Below, in pieces: positions 55,000 to 62,976 of a stretch of 64,000 nt of DNA. The notes under the pieces were generated by a model. That model searched no databases and was not told where the DNA came from. It worked only from the letters and a program-made list of their open reading frames with translations. The stretch is from Paenibacillus senegalensis JC66 (lineage in GTDB: Bacteria > Bacillota > Bacilli > Paenibacillales > NBRC-103111): contig NZ_HE610964.1 of the NCBI RefSeq assembly GCF_000285515.1, positions 60,228 to 124,227 on the forward strand, read 5' to 3'. Every line of letters begins with the position of its first letter. Within the stretch, counting starts at the first letter, position 1. A program made the translations under genes and the position numbers.

Positions 55000-55262
55000 G
55001 ACTGTTCAGCCTCCCACACCGGAGGTTCAATAGGCTCTAGCGCATCCGGGTTAAATTCTTCTCTCGCCCTAACGATCAGGTCATAAGGAGTGGGAAGGTA
55101 GCGACTTCCCTTGAAATAATCGGTCAAGTGCCGATCCGCTTCTTCATAGCTCATATCTCCTAGAATCCTCTGCCATGTAGCAGCTGCGCTCTTGGTAGGC
55201 TGGTATGAAGGGATAACATCGTTAATCGTTGCAAGCAGCTTTGCTGCCTCCTTGATGTTCAT
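54996..55262 (-). CDS. helicase loader/inhibitor-like protein (G39P type)
   Basis: 88 aa. Pattern AAKLLATINDVIPSYQP, WQRILGDMSYEEADRHLTDY and YLPTPYDLIVRAR resembles the N-terminal domain of SPP1 G39P-type loaders. Overlaps the helicase gene by 4 bp. GGAGG precedes the ATG. Confidence 0.75.
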   Translation of the reverse strand: MNIKEAAKLLATINDVIPSYQPTKSAAATWQRILGDMSYEEADRHLTDYFKGSRYLPTPYDLIVRAREEFNPDALEPIEPPVWEAEQS

Positions 55263-55265
55263 AGG

Positions 55266-56248
55266 TCAGTCCTCCTCAAATGAGTTTATAAATGATTCCC
55301 GGTCAAACTCTTGTTGCTTCGACCTCTTCCAGGACATTTCAGGAACCGTTTCGTAATCCAAATATCGTTCCTTGTTTAAAAAAGTTGATGGATGTAAAAT
55401 GAACCGCTCTTCTTCCACATTTCGTTCACAGTGAATGGCGTAATTTTTAGCACACTGAATGAGCAAATTTGGATCAACTTTTTTCTTGATCAAACGATCC
55501 CAAATACCCTTCGCTTCTTTCTTCCGAACACGCCTTGGATATACACTCCAAAATGAATCGAAAACGCACGTATTTATTTCTTTTTTAATCTTTTTATTTT
55601 TAAACCTTTTTTAGAGAGCCGCAAAGCCTTGCCCCGTAAGCGTTTAGGAAGGGTCAAACTTCCCTTTTCAGTAAGTCCGACTTCCCTTTTCAGTAAGTTT
55701 TTATTTTCTAAACTTCCCTTTTCAGTAAGTTTTTGATTTTTACAAACTTCCTGTTTTGGTAAGTTTTCATCTTCTGAAAAGTTACTGTTTTGGTAATTTT
55801 TTTTGCCTGAATTCACACCCTCATAACTTCCTGTTTCAGTAACTTTTTCCTCGCTTTTTCTGACTGTCTTTTTGCTCTTTTTTGCTTGGGATAAATTGAG
55901 GTGAAGAAGCTCTCTAAATCGTTCTTGGTCCCATTGACTAACTGGCGATAGATCCCATTCGTCATATTTCTTGTTAAACTGGTAATTCTTTTGTTCCTTG
56001 TCAAAAAGGATCACCTTGGAATCTATCAAATGCTCCAATTCTGCCTTAATGTGGCCTTGTCTAATACCGCAAAGCTCAAAGTCCTTCTGCTTTGGAATGT
56101 GGGCAACTTTACGGTTACACCCGTAGGAGAGCCGCCAGATAAACATTAGAATGTCCTTCTGGCGCTTGGTGAAATTCCTGCGGATAACCTCGTCCCAAAT
56201 CTCGTTTGCTATGCCTACGTATCCATGTTCTTTTTGAGGGTTTACCAT
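55266..56248 (-). CDS. phage replication initiator, split by a -1 frameshift at A AAA AAG
   Basis: The first frame (56248-55574) has an N-terminal winged-helix domain (YVGIANEIWDEVIRRNFTKRQ) and a repetitive linker. It ends six residues after KRLKKK. The -1 frame continues from 55580 with FDSFWSVYPRRVRKKEAKGIW and LHPSTFLNKERYLDYE, typical of the C-terminal end of phage replication proteins. The junction is A AAA AAG (55586-55580) in the exact phase for -1 slippage. Joined length ~327 aa is normal. Without the shift the C-terminal part has only an internal TTG start. A mutation is the alternative. Confidence 0.75.
55658..55844. repeat. six 19-bp iterons, putative phage replication origin
   Basis: Copies at 55658-55676, 55680-55698, 55712-55730, 55746-55764, 55780-55798 and 55826-55844, consensus ACTTCCYKTTTYRGTAAGT. 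The first three are identical. Each is partly palindromic (ACTT..AAGT). They lie within the linker of the replication initiator gene, as iterons do in lambda gene O. Binding by the encoded winged-helix domain is inferred. Confidence 0.8.
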
Positions 56249-56265
56249 CCGCGGAATCACCTCAA

Positions 56266-56484
56266 TTAGGATGTTTCTTTAATGGCTTCAGTTAATTTTT
56301 GGGTGAAATCCATCAGCTCATAAATCTGTTCAAGCTCCTGTTTCATTAACAAGTAGATGGTAAGCCGTTTATACCGATCGTCTTCTAAGTCTTCCATTTC
56401 GGTAATACCGTCTTGCAAAAAAACCATGCGTTCTACTAACTCATTAAATTTGATGTTAATAATTTCTTCCAATCTAAGACGCAT
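56266..56484 (-). CDS. small helical protein
   Basis: 72 aa, charged coiled coil (LEEIINIKFNELVERMVFLQ). Overlaps the gene at 56474. Not recognised. Confidence 0.6.
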   Translation of the reverse strand: MRLRLEEIINIKFNELVERMVFLQDGITEMEDLEDDRYKRLTIYLLMKQELEQIYELMDFTQKLTEAIKETS

Positions 56485-56770
56485 CCATCTCCCCGCCCTT
56501 CAGTTCATTTTGCTGCTCAAGGTACTTCTTCAGCTTCTTCTCTTGCCAAAAATGCTCATATTCCATCTGCAAGCCCTTGTGTGCGATGAAATCTTGAAAT
56601 ATATGCAATTCATCTCTAGCAATAACAAACGTGTCGTAGGCCAGCTTGTAGGACTTCTGAGCAGCTTTATAATCTTGCTTGTACCGCTTAATCTCCTTAT
56701 CTTGATAGAGGATGACGAAGATGATCATCAAGCTAAGAATGGCAAGGATTAATAGCAATGTTTCTATCAT
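56474..56770 (-). CDS. membrane-anchored coiled-coil protein
   Basis: 98 aa. One N-terminal membrane helix (LLLILAILSLMIIFVILY), then a charged helical domain facing the cytoplasm by the positive-inside rule. Not recognised. Confidence 0.65.
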   Translation of the reverse strand: MIETLLLILAILSLMIIFVILYQDKEIKRYKQDYKAAQKSYKLAYDTFVIARDELHIFQDFIAHKGLQMEYEHFWQEKKLKKYLEQQNELKGGEMDAS

Positions 56771-57132
56771 TGAGCAGCCCCGCTTTCTATGGGTTTATTG
56801 GTGTATTCCTCAACGTGCCCGCATTTGGTGCACATGTGGCGAATTCCATATGACCCGCTCTCGAAAGAACTAAAGGTATTTATGTCTACTTTTTCGTTAC
56901 AGTGCGTTTTTTCTACGCTGCACATGGCAAGCCATTTTAAAAACAAGTGAATGAGGCTATATTTAAGTTCAATGGATAATCCTTGAGTGCTTCTCAAAAA
57001 AAGATCAAGCTCTCTAAAAAAACGGCCTATTTCTCCTTCTTTGACAAACTTCACCATAGTGTTTCTCATATTTGTAACAATCTCGCAGATTTCATCCCCT
57101 GTCATTTTCTTATTCAAAGAAAGCACCCCCAT
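56767..57132 (-). CDS. hypothetical early protein with CxxC
   Basis: 121 aa. Helical N-terminal two-thirds; C-terminus has HMCTKCGHVEEY, a possible zinc site. The start is uncertain: ATG 57132 or ATG 57105, neither with a strong site. Not recognised. Confidence 0.55.
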   Translation of the reverse strand: MGVLSLNKKMTGDEICEIVTNMRNTMVKFVKEGEIGRFFRELDLFLRSTQGLSIELKYSLIHLFLKWLAMCSVEKTHCNEKVDINTFSSFESGSYGIRHMCTKCGHVEEYTNKPIESGAAQ

Positions 57133-57514
57133 GTAAGCATTTAGCTTCCTTCAAAAAGCGATAACCTTCTATGAATCCAAGGATGAAAGCGTGATAAGAA
57201 CGGTCTGTGCAGGTTAACCACATAGCGTCTGTGTAGTCTTCCAGCAAATTGATTTCATCTTCTGGAAGTACTGCTTCCAGATGTTCGCGTAGCTCTGACG
57301 CCCTCTCTTCAGACTTTCTTAAAACTGGATTATCCGGACCGCCGTCTATTGCTTCACTCATTTGTAGGCACTTTAAGCTGGCGATCTCCTTTAAAACGGT
57401 CAACATTCCATGTTCAAAAATAACTTCATCCTGGGTCTGGATCTTGTTCCCTTCTGCATTGTTATAAGCTGCTTCCAGCTTGCCCCGCTCAACCATTGAA
57501 ATATAATCTCCCAT
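57110..57514 (-). CDS. hypothetical early protein
   Basis: 134 aa from ATG 57514, chosen because AAAGGAGAG precedes it by ~9 nt; the open frame continues upstream without a site. C-terminal CTDRSYHAFILGFIEGYRF may be conserved. Not recognised. Confidence 0.6.
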   Translation of the reverse strand: MGDYISMVERGKLEAAYNNAEGNKIQTQDEVIFEHGMLTVLKEIASLKCLQMSEAIDGGPDNPVLRKSEERASELREHLEAVLPEDEINLLEDYTDAMWLTCTDRSYHAFILGFIEGYRFLKEAKCLHGGAFFE

Positions 57515-57616
57515 AAGTCCAATCTCTCCTTTTTTAGTAGGGAGAGGGAAACCCTTGCCTGAAGTCAATAATTTATGTATAATGCCTGCAAGGGTATATT
57601 CCCTTCCCAATGTGTT

Positions 57617-57657
57617 ATCCGCTTTGTGTCCGCCAAGACTTGGAAAGCGGATTTTTC
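57617..57657 (+). terminator. plus-strand terminator-like dyad inside the early operon
   Basis: ATCCGCTTT/AAAGCGGAT with a loop holding CCAAG-A-CTTGG, followed by TTTTTC on the plus strand. All nearby genes run the other way, so it would stop antisense transcription or act as a protein site. Confidence 0.4.
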
Positions 57658-57688
57658 TTTGCCTGTTTTACATCACTGCGACTCATAA

Positions 57689-58492
57689 TTACAGTCCTAT
57701 GATTTCGAGTAATTCCGGAAATTTATCAGGGTAATAATGTGGTGCTGTTTCTCGCGGATTGTTAGGGCTAATAATGTTCTTGCCAAATTCCAAACCTGAT
57801 TCCGTTAGTGATTTGAACAGCTTTGTACCACCTTTTTTTGAAGGTCGCTCCTTCTCTTCGAGATAACCATGCTTTATCAGCAGTTTGTTAAACTCTTTAG
57901 CTTGCATCCCGATGCCGTTCTTTTTAAGTAGTTCAGTGGCTGATTCGGTGATTGGCTCGTCTGCATATCCTGGTAAGGGAACATTCAAGCGGTGCGCTTT
58001 GTTGAAGTCTCCTAGCAGCTTTAACCTGCCGCTATCCGGTAGCCTAAGCACATTAGCCGCAATTTCCACCATATAGGCTTCTTTCTTGAAATGAAGTAGG
58101 TCGGGCTCAATAAGTCCTGGGATGGTGTAGGAGCCGGTTTGTTGGACTGATGGAAGCATGTCCTCATACAACCAATTCTGAAACGGCCTTGCTTTAGGTT
58201 GATTAGATTGTCCAAGCACCCGGTTAAGTGAAAAATTAGAGATAAACTTTTCTCCTGTGCTGTGAAGTTTTCTAACCTTCTGATTCAAAAGGTTAGAATC
58301 AGATACATGATAGATGTGTTCATCTTTGCAGAACTTAAGGACATTACTTGTTGCAGTCTTCCCGCGGTATTCAAGAATGGCCGCCACATCTTTTGCTCGG
58401 ATAATGAAATCCCCCTCAAACGGGAATGTCACATCGTTAGGAAATAAAATCATTACTTCATGCTGGCCTTCAAATAAAACTGGACTTTTCAT
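57689..58492 (-). CDS. BRO-N antirepressor 1
   Basis: 267 aa. N-terminal BRO-N-like domain (FIIRAKDVAAILEYRGKTA; PFQNWLYEDMLPSVQQTGSY) and a C-terminal domain ending in KLFKSLTESGLEFGKNI, as in phage antirepressors. May oppose the CI-like repressor. AAAGGGGG precedes the ATG. Confidence 0.85.
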   Translation of the reverse strand: MKSPVLFEGQHEVMILFPNDVTFPFEGDFIIRAKDVAAILEYRGKTATSNVLKFCKDEHIYHVSDSNLLNQKVRKLHSTGEKFISNFSLNRVLGQSNQPKARPFQNWLYEDMLPSVQQTGSYTIPGLIEPDLLHFKKEAYMVEIAANVLRLPDSGRLKLLGDFNKAHRLNVPLPGYADEPITESATELLKKNGIGMQAKEFNKLLIKHGYLEEKERPSKKGGTKLFKSLTESGLEFGKNIISPNNPRETAPHYYPDKFPELLEIIGL

Positions 58493-58505
58493 TTTTGTTC
58501 CCCCT

Positions 58506-58901
58506 TTACTTTAGAAAACCATCCATAATATCTTGACCTGTGTGCCTTTCGTAAAGCTCTGAAGCGGCTACCATAAAAGCAAATCCGACTAAATGAATAA
58601 ATTTGTTTTCGTAGCATTTTGAGGAAAGCAGCAGTTTAAGGTCGTCTTTTCCGAACTTATCCCCCATATCTTCTTGAATCATTTGTTTTGTTGATTTGAA
58701 ACACCAGGTTCCATCATCCTTGTATCTCTTAATTGGTGGGAAAAGGCTGAAAAAATTCTGTACACTGGTCCATTGAATAGCCTTTTCTGCATCTTCCACA
58801 AGGGAGATTATTAATTCCGGATGTTCCTTAGCAAACGCGCTAGCTTTTTGGTGATTATTAAGTGCCCGGCCAAGTCTCAATAGCTGATCATATGGTTTAA
58901 T
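58506..58901 (-). CDS. hypothetical early protein, possible ATT start
   Basis: The clear frame opens at TTG 58880, but it has no site. Extending upstream gives IKPYDQLLRLGRALNNHQKA from an ATT at 58899-58901 with GGAGG 8 nt before it and overlapping the upstream TAA. The start is therefore either a rare ATT (132 codons) or the weak TTG (124 aa). Ends with FMVAASELYERHTGQDIMDG. Not recognised. Confidence 0.55.
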   Translation of the reverse strand: MKPYDQLLRLGRALNNHQKASAFAKEHPELIISLVEDAEKAIQWTSVQNFFSLFPPIKRYKDDGTWCFKSTKQMIQEDMGDKFGKDDLKLLLSSKCYENKFIHLVGFAFMVAASELYERHTGQDIMDGFLK

Positions 58902-59280
58902 GACTTCCGCCTCCTTGATTAATCTTTTTTTCCAAGCTTTGCATGAAGTTGAAATACCGATCGTAGTTGTACTTCTTCAACAAATGAAGATAGGTCAGGG
59001 TGTAGCGAACGGCCACCCACCAGTTAAACTCATGGGTTTTGTAGTATGTCTCAGAATCCATAATGAGAGCGTCCTGCATGACTCTTTCGGCGTCATTCAT
59101 TTCAGTGATTCCATAAGCCTTAAGTATTCCAAACCAGTCGCCCAAAGCTTTCTTAACATGGTCCCTTGGATTATCATTAAGCACCAGCCATTCTACGCCA
59201 TTGACACCTTGAGCTAGTTTATCTTTGATAATTCCCCATTCCATATCAAAAGCTGCAGCTCGTTCTTTATCCGTTGGCAT
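58897..59280 (-). CDS. hypothetical early protein
   Basis: 127 aa. WGIIKDKLAQGVNGVEWLVL and VAVRYTLTYLHLLKKYNYD; helical, Trp-rich. AGGAGCAGGG precedes the ATG. Not recognised. Confidence 0.6.
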   Translation of the reverse strand: MPTDKERAAAFDMEWGIIKDKLAQGVNGVEWLVLNDNPRDHVKKALGDWFGILKAYGITEMNDAERVMQDALIMDSETYYKTHEFNWWVAVRYTLTYLHLLKKYNYDRYFNFMQSLEKKINQGGGSH

Positions 59281-59344
59281 TACCCTGCTCCTTTTTTGAT
59301 TAATGGCAATAAATCATTTTGAGTTTTGCCCGGCTGATCTCACC

Positions 59345-59418
59345 CCTCAACTTTGAGGACTCCACAAAATGGTGGAGTAGAAACTCTCTATAACTCCCCT
59401 GTTGGCTGATTAATCAGC
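59345..59418. repeat. three short perfect palindromes
   Basis: CCTCAA-CT-TTGAGG (59345-59358), CTCCAC-AAAATG-GTGGAG (59360-59377) and the 14-bp GCTGATTAATCAGC (59405-59418) follow each other in a 133-bp gap. They recall the hairpins of the array at 26 kb in style but share no stem sequence. Confidence 0.5.
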
Positions 59419-59578
59419 TCAGCGCAATTTTACGTTCTACCTGCAGCCGTTCATTCAGTGCTGCTTTATACTCCATAAGCCGCGAGTATCTATACCGATT
59501 GCGCTGATGCCGTGGACGCCGATCTTTTGCGTATTCTGCAGCCTTGCGTGTAAAAAACTTAATCCGTTTAATGTGCAA
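59414..59578 (-). CDS. small basic protein
   Basis: 54 aa, very rich in Arg and Lys (RRPRHQRNRYRYSRL). TTG 59578 is chosen 9 nt after AAAGGGG. May bind nucleic acid. Not recognised. Confidence 0.5.
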   Translation of the reverse strand: MHIKRIKFFTRKAAEYAKDRRPRHQRNRYRYSRLMEYKAALNERLQVERKIALS

Positions 59579-59592
59579 TTTGTTCACCCCTT

Positions 59593-59691
59593 TCACTGGA
59601 ATAAGTAAGCCATCCAAACTAGAGCAAGTCCAAACAGCGGGAACAAGAATATGAAGAGAAGGGCTTCTTGGATTAGTTGCTTGCGGGTCAT
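59593..59691 (-). CDS. 32-aa membrane peptide
   Basis: MTRKQLIQEALLFIFLF then PLFGLALVWMAYLFQ: one membrane helix. AGGAGG lies 5 nt before the ATG. Short but well-formed; role unknown. Confidence 0.55.
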   Translation of the reverse strand: MTRKQLIQEALLFIFLFPLFGLALVWMAYLFQ

Positions 59692-59700
59692 GGAAACCTC

Positions 59701-60318
59701 CTATTGGACGTATTTCCCATATACCGCTTCGCTTACTTTGATCGGTAAATGGAACTTATCAGCCACGCTCATTAGGTCAACAGTGTCTTCTAAGATAGAT
59801 TGCCGCTCCACCAACATTTCAGGGGACATGTCGCCCTTTTTGATCATTTTGGGGTATCCGTATTTGGAGGACACCGCTTTATTGGCAATGGTATTTGCTT
59901 TGATGAAATCCACCCGAACCGGCTGCTGCAGGGAATCTTTCAGTTTCCCCATAGCTTCTCTTTGGTGTTCTTTGTCAAGCATTCGGAAGATTTGGAAGCC
60001 TTCAAGGCCGGATGATTTTCGCAATGTACTAATTACTTCAAATACCCAGTCCTCGAATTTTTCCGATTCGTCCTTATTGCTTCGAAGGATAAGCTTATAA
60101 ATTCCGAACTCATTAGCACAAAGCATTTCTTGCTCTCCGCCAGGGGTATATATTTTGCATACACCCTTATGATTAGGTCGCAACCTTTTTGCGGCTTGGG
60201 AGGCGTTTTTGATATCCAAGGCTGTACAAATATCTTGAATTACACCCATCCAGTCACCTGGTTCCTTTTCGACAAATCTGATTTCGTGACCAAGCCAGTT
60301 TTCAGTACGAATGTTCAT
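59701..60318 (-). CDS. BRO-N antirepressor 2
   Basis: 205 aa. N-terminal BRO-N domain with GDWMGVIQDICTALDIKNAS, CKIYTPGGEQEMLCANEFGI and EDWVFEVISTLRKSSG. A second antirepressor-type gene, directly after the excisionase-like HTH. GGAGG precedes the ATG. Confidence 0.88.
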   Translation of the reverse strand: MNIRTENWLGHEIRFVEKEPGDWMGVIQDICTALDIKNASQAAKRLRPNHKGVCKIYTPGGEQEMLCANEFGIYKLILRSNKDESEKFEDWVFEVISTLRKSSGLEGFQIFRMLDKEHQREAMGKLKDSLQQPVRVDFIKANTIANKAVSSKYGYPKMIKKGDMSPEMLVERQSILEDTVDLMSVADKFHLPIKVSEAVYGKYVQ

Positions 60319-60351
60319 TTTGGGTTTCCTCCTTTGCGGTATAAGCGTTGC

Positions 60352-60585
60352 CTAACTTAGAAACTTGGTCTGGGCAGCTTTCTTTTGAGCTTCTTTCCAT
60401 TGAAGCAAGTCTTGTTTGTCGATTTTGCGGCTCCCGCCGATGGTATAGCTCGGTATTCCGTTTGCTTCCGGCGATAACTGGCAATACTCGTAAATACGAC
60501 TACGAGAGATTCCAAGAAAATCGGCAGCAATTTGCGGAGTGCAAACATCCGGAAGGTCGGCAGCGTTAATTATTTTTTCTCTCAA
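60352..60585 (-). CDS. excisionase-like HTH protein
   Basis: 77 aa. TPQIAADFLGISRSRIYEYC and GSRKIDKQDLLQWKEAQ fit the MerR/HTH_17 excisionase family. TTG start after GGAGC. Could be the recombination directionality factor or an early regulator. Confidence 0.78.
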   Translation of the reverse strand: MREKIINAADLPDVCTPQIAADFLGISRSRIYEYCQLSPEANGIPSYTIGGSRKIDKQDLLQWKEAQKKAAQTKFLS

Positions 60586-60631
60586 TTTTCAGCGCTCCTT
60601 TACGTCTACCTAATAAAATCACGAAGTTTTA

Positions 60632-60997
60632 TTGCGTGCATGCATCACTTTGTCCAAAAAAAGTAACGTTCGAATGGCCCTCCAAATACCTTCAGAACAC
60701 CAGCTATAAATGCTGGTCCTGGAGAGTTATGTCTAGGATCGTCAACTGGTAGTTTCGCTCTCCATATTTGTGTTTTATTTACTCCAAGTTTTTTAGCAAG
60801 CTCTACATCAGATGCGATATCTTTGTCAATCTGAGCTTTCATAAACTCTTTAACGTTTAACCTGATGGTGTATTTATCCATATCCAACCCCTCTTCGCTG
60901 ATTATTGATTCGCCGGCGCAACACAAATATACCATCTATTTATACGTGCCCGCAACACTATTATGTGTTTTTGATAAATATAATTGCGTGCACGCAA
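60632..60997. promoter_or_regulatory. lysis-lysogeny operators and divergent promoters
   Basis: Perfect palindrome TTGCGTGCACGCAA (60984-60997). Variants: TTGCGGGCACGTAT on the minus strand (60942-60955) and TTGCGTGCATGCAT (60632-60645). Rightward promoter: TTGCGT (60984-60989), 17 bp, TATAGT (61007-61012). Leftward: TTGCGG (60950-60955), 18 bp, TATATT (60926-60931). Each -35 is the first half of an operator, so bound repressor or Cro would block both. Confidence 0.72.
60645..60881 (-). CDS. Cro-like HTH protein
   Basis: 78 aa from ATG 60881 (GAGGGG 6 nt before). VELAKKLGVNKTQIWRAKLP is a helix-turn-helix. Divergent from the repressor gene across the operators, so it is the expected Cro. Confidence 0.8.
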   Translation of the reverse strand: MDKYTIRLNVKEFMKAQIDKDIASDVELAKKLGVNKTQIWRAKLPVDDPRHNSPGPAFIAGVLKVFGGPFERYFFWTK

Positions 60998-61034
60998 CAT
61001 TGGTGGTATAGTATTACCTTAGGAGGAGATAAAC

Positions 61035-61721
61035 TTGAATAACCAAGAATTCGGAGAAATACTAAAACGCCACAGAAGATCAAATGGGTTTAAGAGTCAG
61101 AGGCAATTTGCGGATAAAGTCGGTATTTCATCGGCTACTCTTTCCAGAATTGAAGCAGGTGTACAAAGACCCTCGCCAGAAACAATAAAGGCTATTTCCA
61201 AACATTTGAAAGATATTTCTTACGAAGACCTCATGGAAAAGGCCGGGTATTTAGAGGCTGCTGAGAAGATAAAGGATTTAGGTTCGTTGAAAGACCACTT
61301 AAACACTTTAAAAGACTTAGATCCAAACCTTTTATCTTCAACCCTAGCATTAGAGGTGAAAAAAGTACTGTCCATTCTGACTGAGAATGGGGAATTTAAA
61401 CCCGATATCAGCAATGACATTGCAAATATTTCTGAGATAGCTAAAAACAAGTTTGGAGACAACTTCATCCTAACACCACAGAGTTTTATTGATCTTATGT
61501 TAGAGGTTGACCATGACGGCCCCATTACCGACAAATCAATGGCCGTCCTTGCGATTCACTTTTTACTTGAAGATCTAGCCGAAAAAGAAATAACAAAAAT
61601 GCAAGACTTAATAGATATACTCAAAAAAACCGATCTGAAATACAATGGGTACCCTTTAGATAAGGAGGACACACAACGAATAGTTGAAATGCTATCTCTA
61701 TTATTTCCTAGATACAAATAA
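61035..61721 (+). CDS. CI-like repressor (XRE HTH, no S24 peptidase)
   Basis: 228 aa, TTG start 8 nt after AGGAGG. N-terminal HTH (SQRQFADKVGISSATLSRIE, residues ~20-45). The remaining ~150 residues are helical and show no Ser-Lys LexA-type protease motif, so classical RecA-driven self-cleavage is unlikely; antirepressors may drive induction. Confidence 0.85.
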   Translation: MNNQEFGEILKRHRRSNGFKSQRQFADKVGISSATLSRIEAGVQRPSPETIKAISKHLKDISYEDLMEKAGYLEAAEKIKDLGSLKDHLNTLKDLDPNLLSSTLALEVKKVLSILTENGEFKPDISNDIANISEIAKNKFGDNFILTPQSFIDLMLEVDHDGPITDKSMAVLAIHFLLEDLAEKEITKMQDLIDILKKTDLKYNGYPLDKEDTQRIVEMLSLLFPRYK

Positions 61722-61758
61722 TAAATTTAGAATTTAAATTACGAGGTGAATATCTTAT

Positions 61759-62946
61759 ATGGCCTATATCAGGAAGAGAGGGAAGACTTGGTACTATACG
61801 GTGGATATTGATCGAGATCCCGTTACTGGTCAAAGGAACCAAGTGACTAAGGGTGGTTTTAGAACAAAAAAGGAAGCGGAAGCAGCAGCTGCACGTGTTG
61901 AATTAGAAGTAGCAGACGGGGTTTATGTTAAAGTATGCAATAAGTCTTTTGCAGAGTTTTCAAAAGAATGGTTGGAATATTACGAATCTGTTGGTAATGT
62001 AAAACCAGGTAGTGTAAGAGTTAGAAAAACCAGGGTTAATAAGTTACTTACTTATTTCTCTGCCATTAAACTAACTGGAATAACAAGAGCAGCTTATCAA
62101 AGCATGTTAATTGATCTGAAGAATAAGGGATTAGCAAACGAAACGATAGTCAGCATTCACGCTACTGCTAAAATGATTTTCAGAAGAGCGGTGGAACTCA
62201 ATTTATTAAAAATAAACCCAACCGATTATTCAAAAGTGCCACGACACCAAAGAACAGTCGAAGATATCGAAAATTTCAATGATATCCCTAAATATCTGGA
62301 AAAAGAGGATTTAGCTAAATTTCTCGAAACTGCTAAGGTTGAAGGCAGGGATTTTGACTACCCTATTTTCATGGTTTTAGCATATACAGGCTTGAGAGTG
62401 GGTGAACTAATAGCATTAAAATGGACAGATGTAGACATGGAGAACATGACCATTAGCATCACTAAAACATATGATAACGTGAGAAATAACACTAGAGAGT
62501 ATAACCTTGTTCCGCCTAAGACAGAAGCCGGTATACGATTGATTGAATTCGATGAAGTGATTAAAAAATTACTCGAAGATCATCGTAGGCATTTAAATAT
62601 AACCAAAATGAAGTATAGACTGAAATTCTACGACAAAGGGTTTATATTCCCGAATATAGGCTCGCGCTACCCTGGGTACCCATTAGTTCAAAAAACTATA
62701 GAAAAACGCATGGAGCGGCTTCTAGGGCTCTCAAAACTAAACCCAACCTTAACCCCCCATTCGCTCCGTCACACTCACACTACACTACTTGCTGAAGCGG
62801 GAGCCACTCTTCAAGAGATCATGGAGAGGTTAGGGCATAAAGATGACAAAACCACAAGGCTTGTATATCTACATGTGACTAAAACAATGAAACGTGGAGC
62901 TGCTCAAAAATTCAGCAGACTTATGAAGAATGTGGTCAAAATGTGA
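61759..62946 (+). CDS. int: tyrosine integrase
   Basis: 395 aa. N-terminal AP2-like arm-binding domain (TWYYTVDIDRDPVTGQRNQV), SAM-like core-binding domain (~65-170) and catalytic domain with Arg (AYTGLRVGELIAL), HxLRH (PHSLRHTHTT), and Tyr (RLVYLHVT). GAGGTG precedes the ATG. It ends ~55 bp from attR, and its last codons (VVKM) lie in a TGTGGTCAA repeat. Confidence 0.95.
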   Translation: MAYIRKRGKTWYYTVDIDRDPVTGQRNQVTKGGFRTKKEAEAAAARVELEVADGVYVKVCNKSFAEFSKEWLEYYESVGNVKPGSVRVRKTRVNKLLTYFSAIKLTGITRAAYQSMLIDLKNKGLANETIVSIHATAKMIFRRAVELNLLKINPTDYSKVPRHQRTVEDIENFNDIPKYLEKEDLAKFLETAKVEGRDFDYPIFMVLAYTGLRVGELIALKWTDVDMENMTISITKTYDNVRNNTREYNLVPPKTEAGIRLIEFDEVIKKLLEDHRRHLNITKMKYRLKFYDKGFIFPNIGSRYPGYPLVQKTIEKRMERLLGLSKLNPTLTPHSLRHTHTTLLAEAGATLQEIMERLGHKDDKTTRLVYLHVTKTMKRGAAQKFSRLMKNVVKM

Positions 62947-62948
62947 GC
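62931..62948. repeat. TGTGGTCAAAATGTGAGC near attR (candidate arm site)
   Basis: Almost identical to 25272-25288 near attL. In attP the two sides would flank the core. It overlaps the integrase stop codon. Confidence 0.6.
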
Positions 62949-62976
62949 ATAAACATTATTTATTTCCTACAAACAC

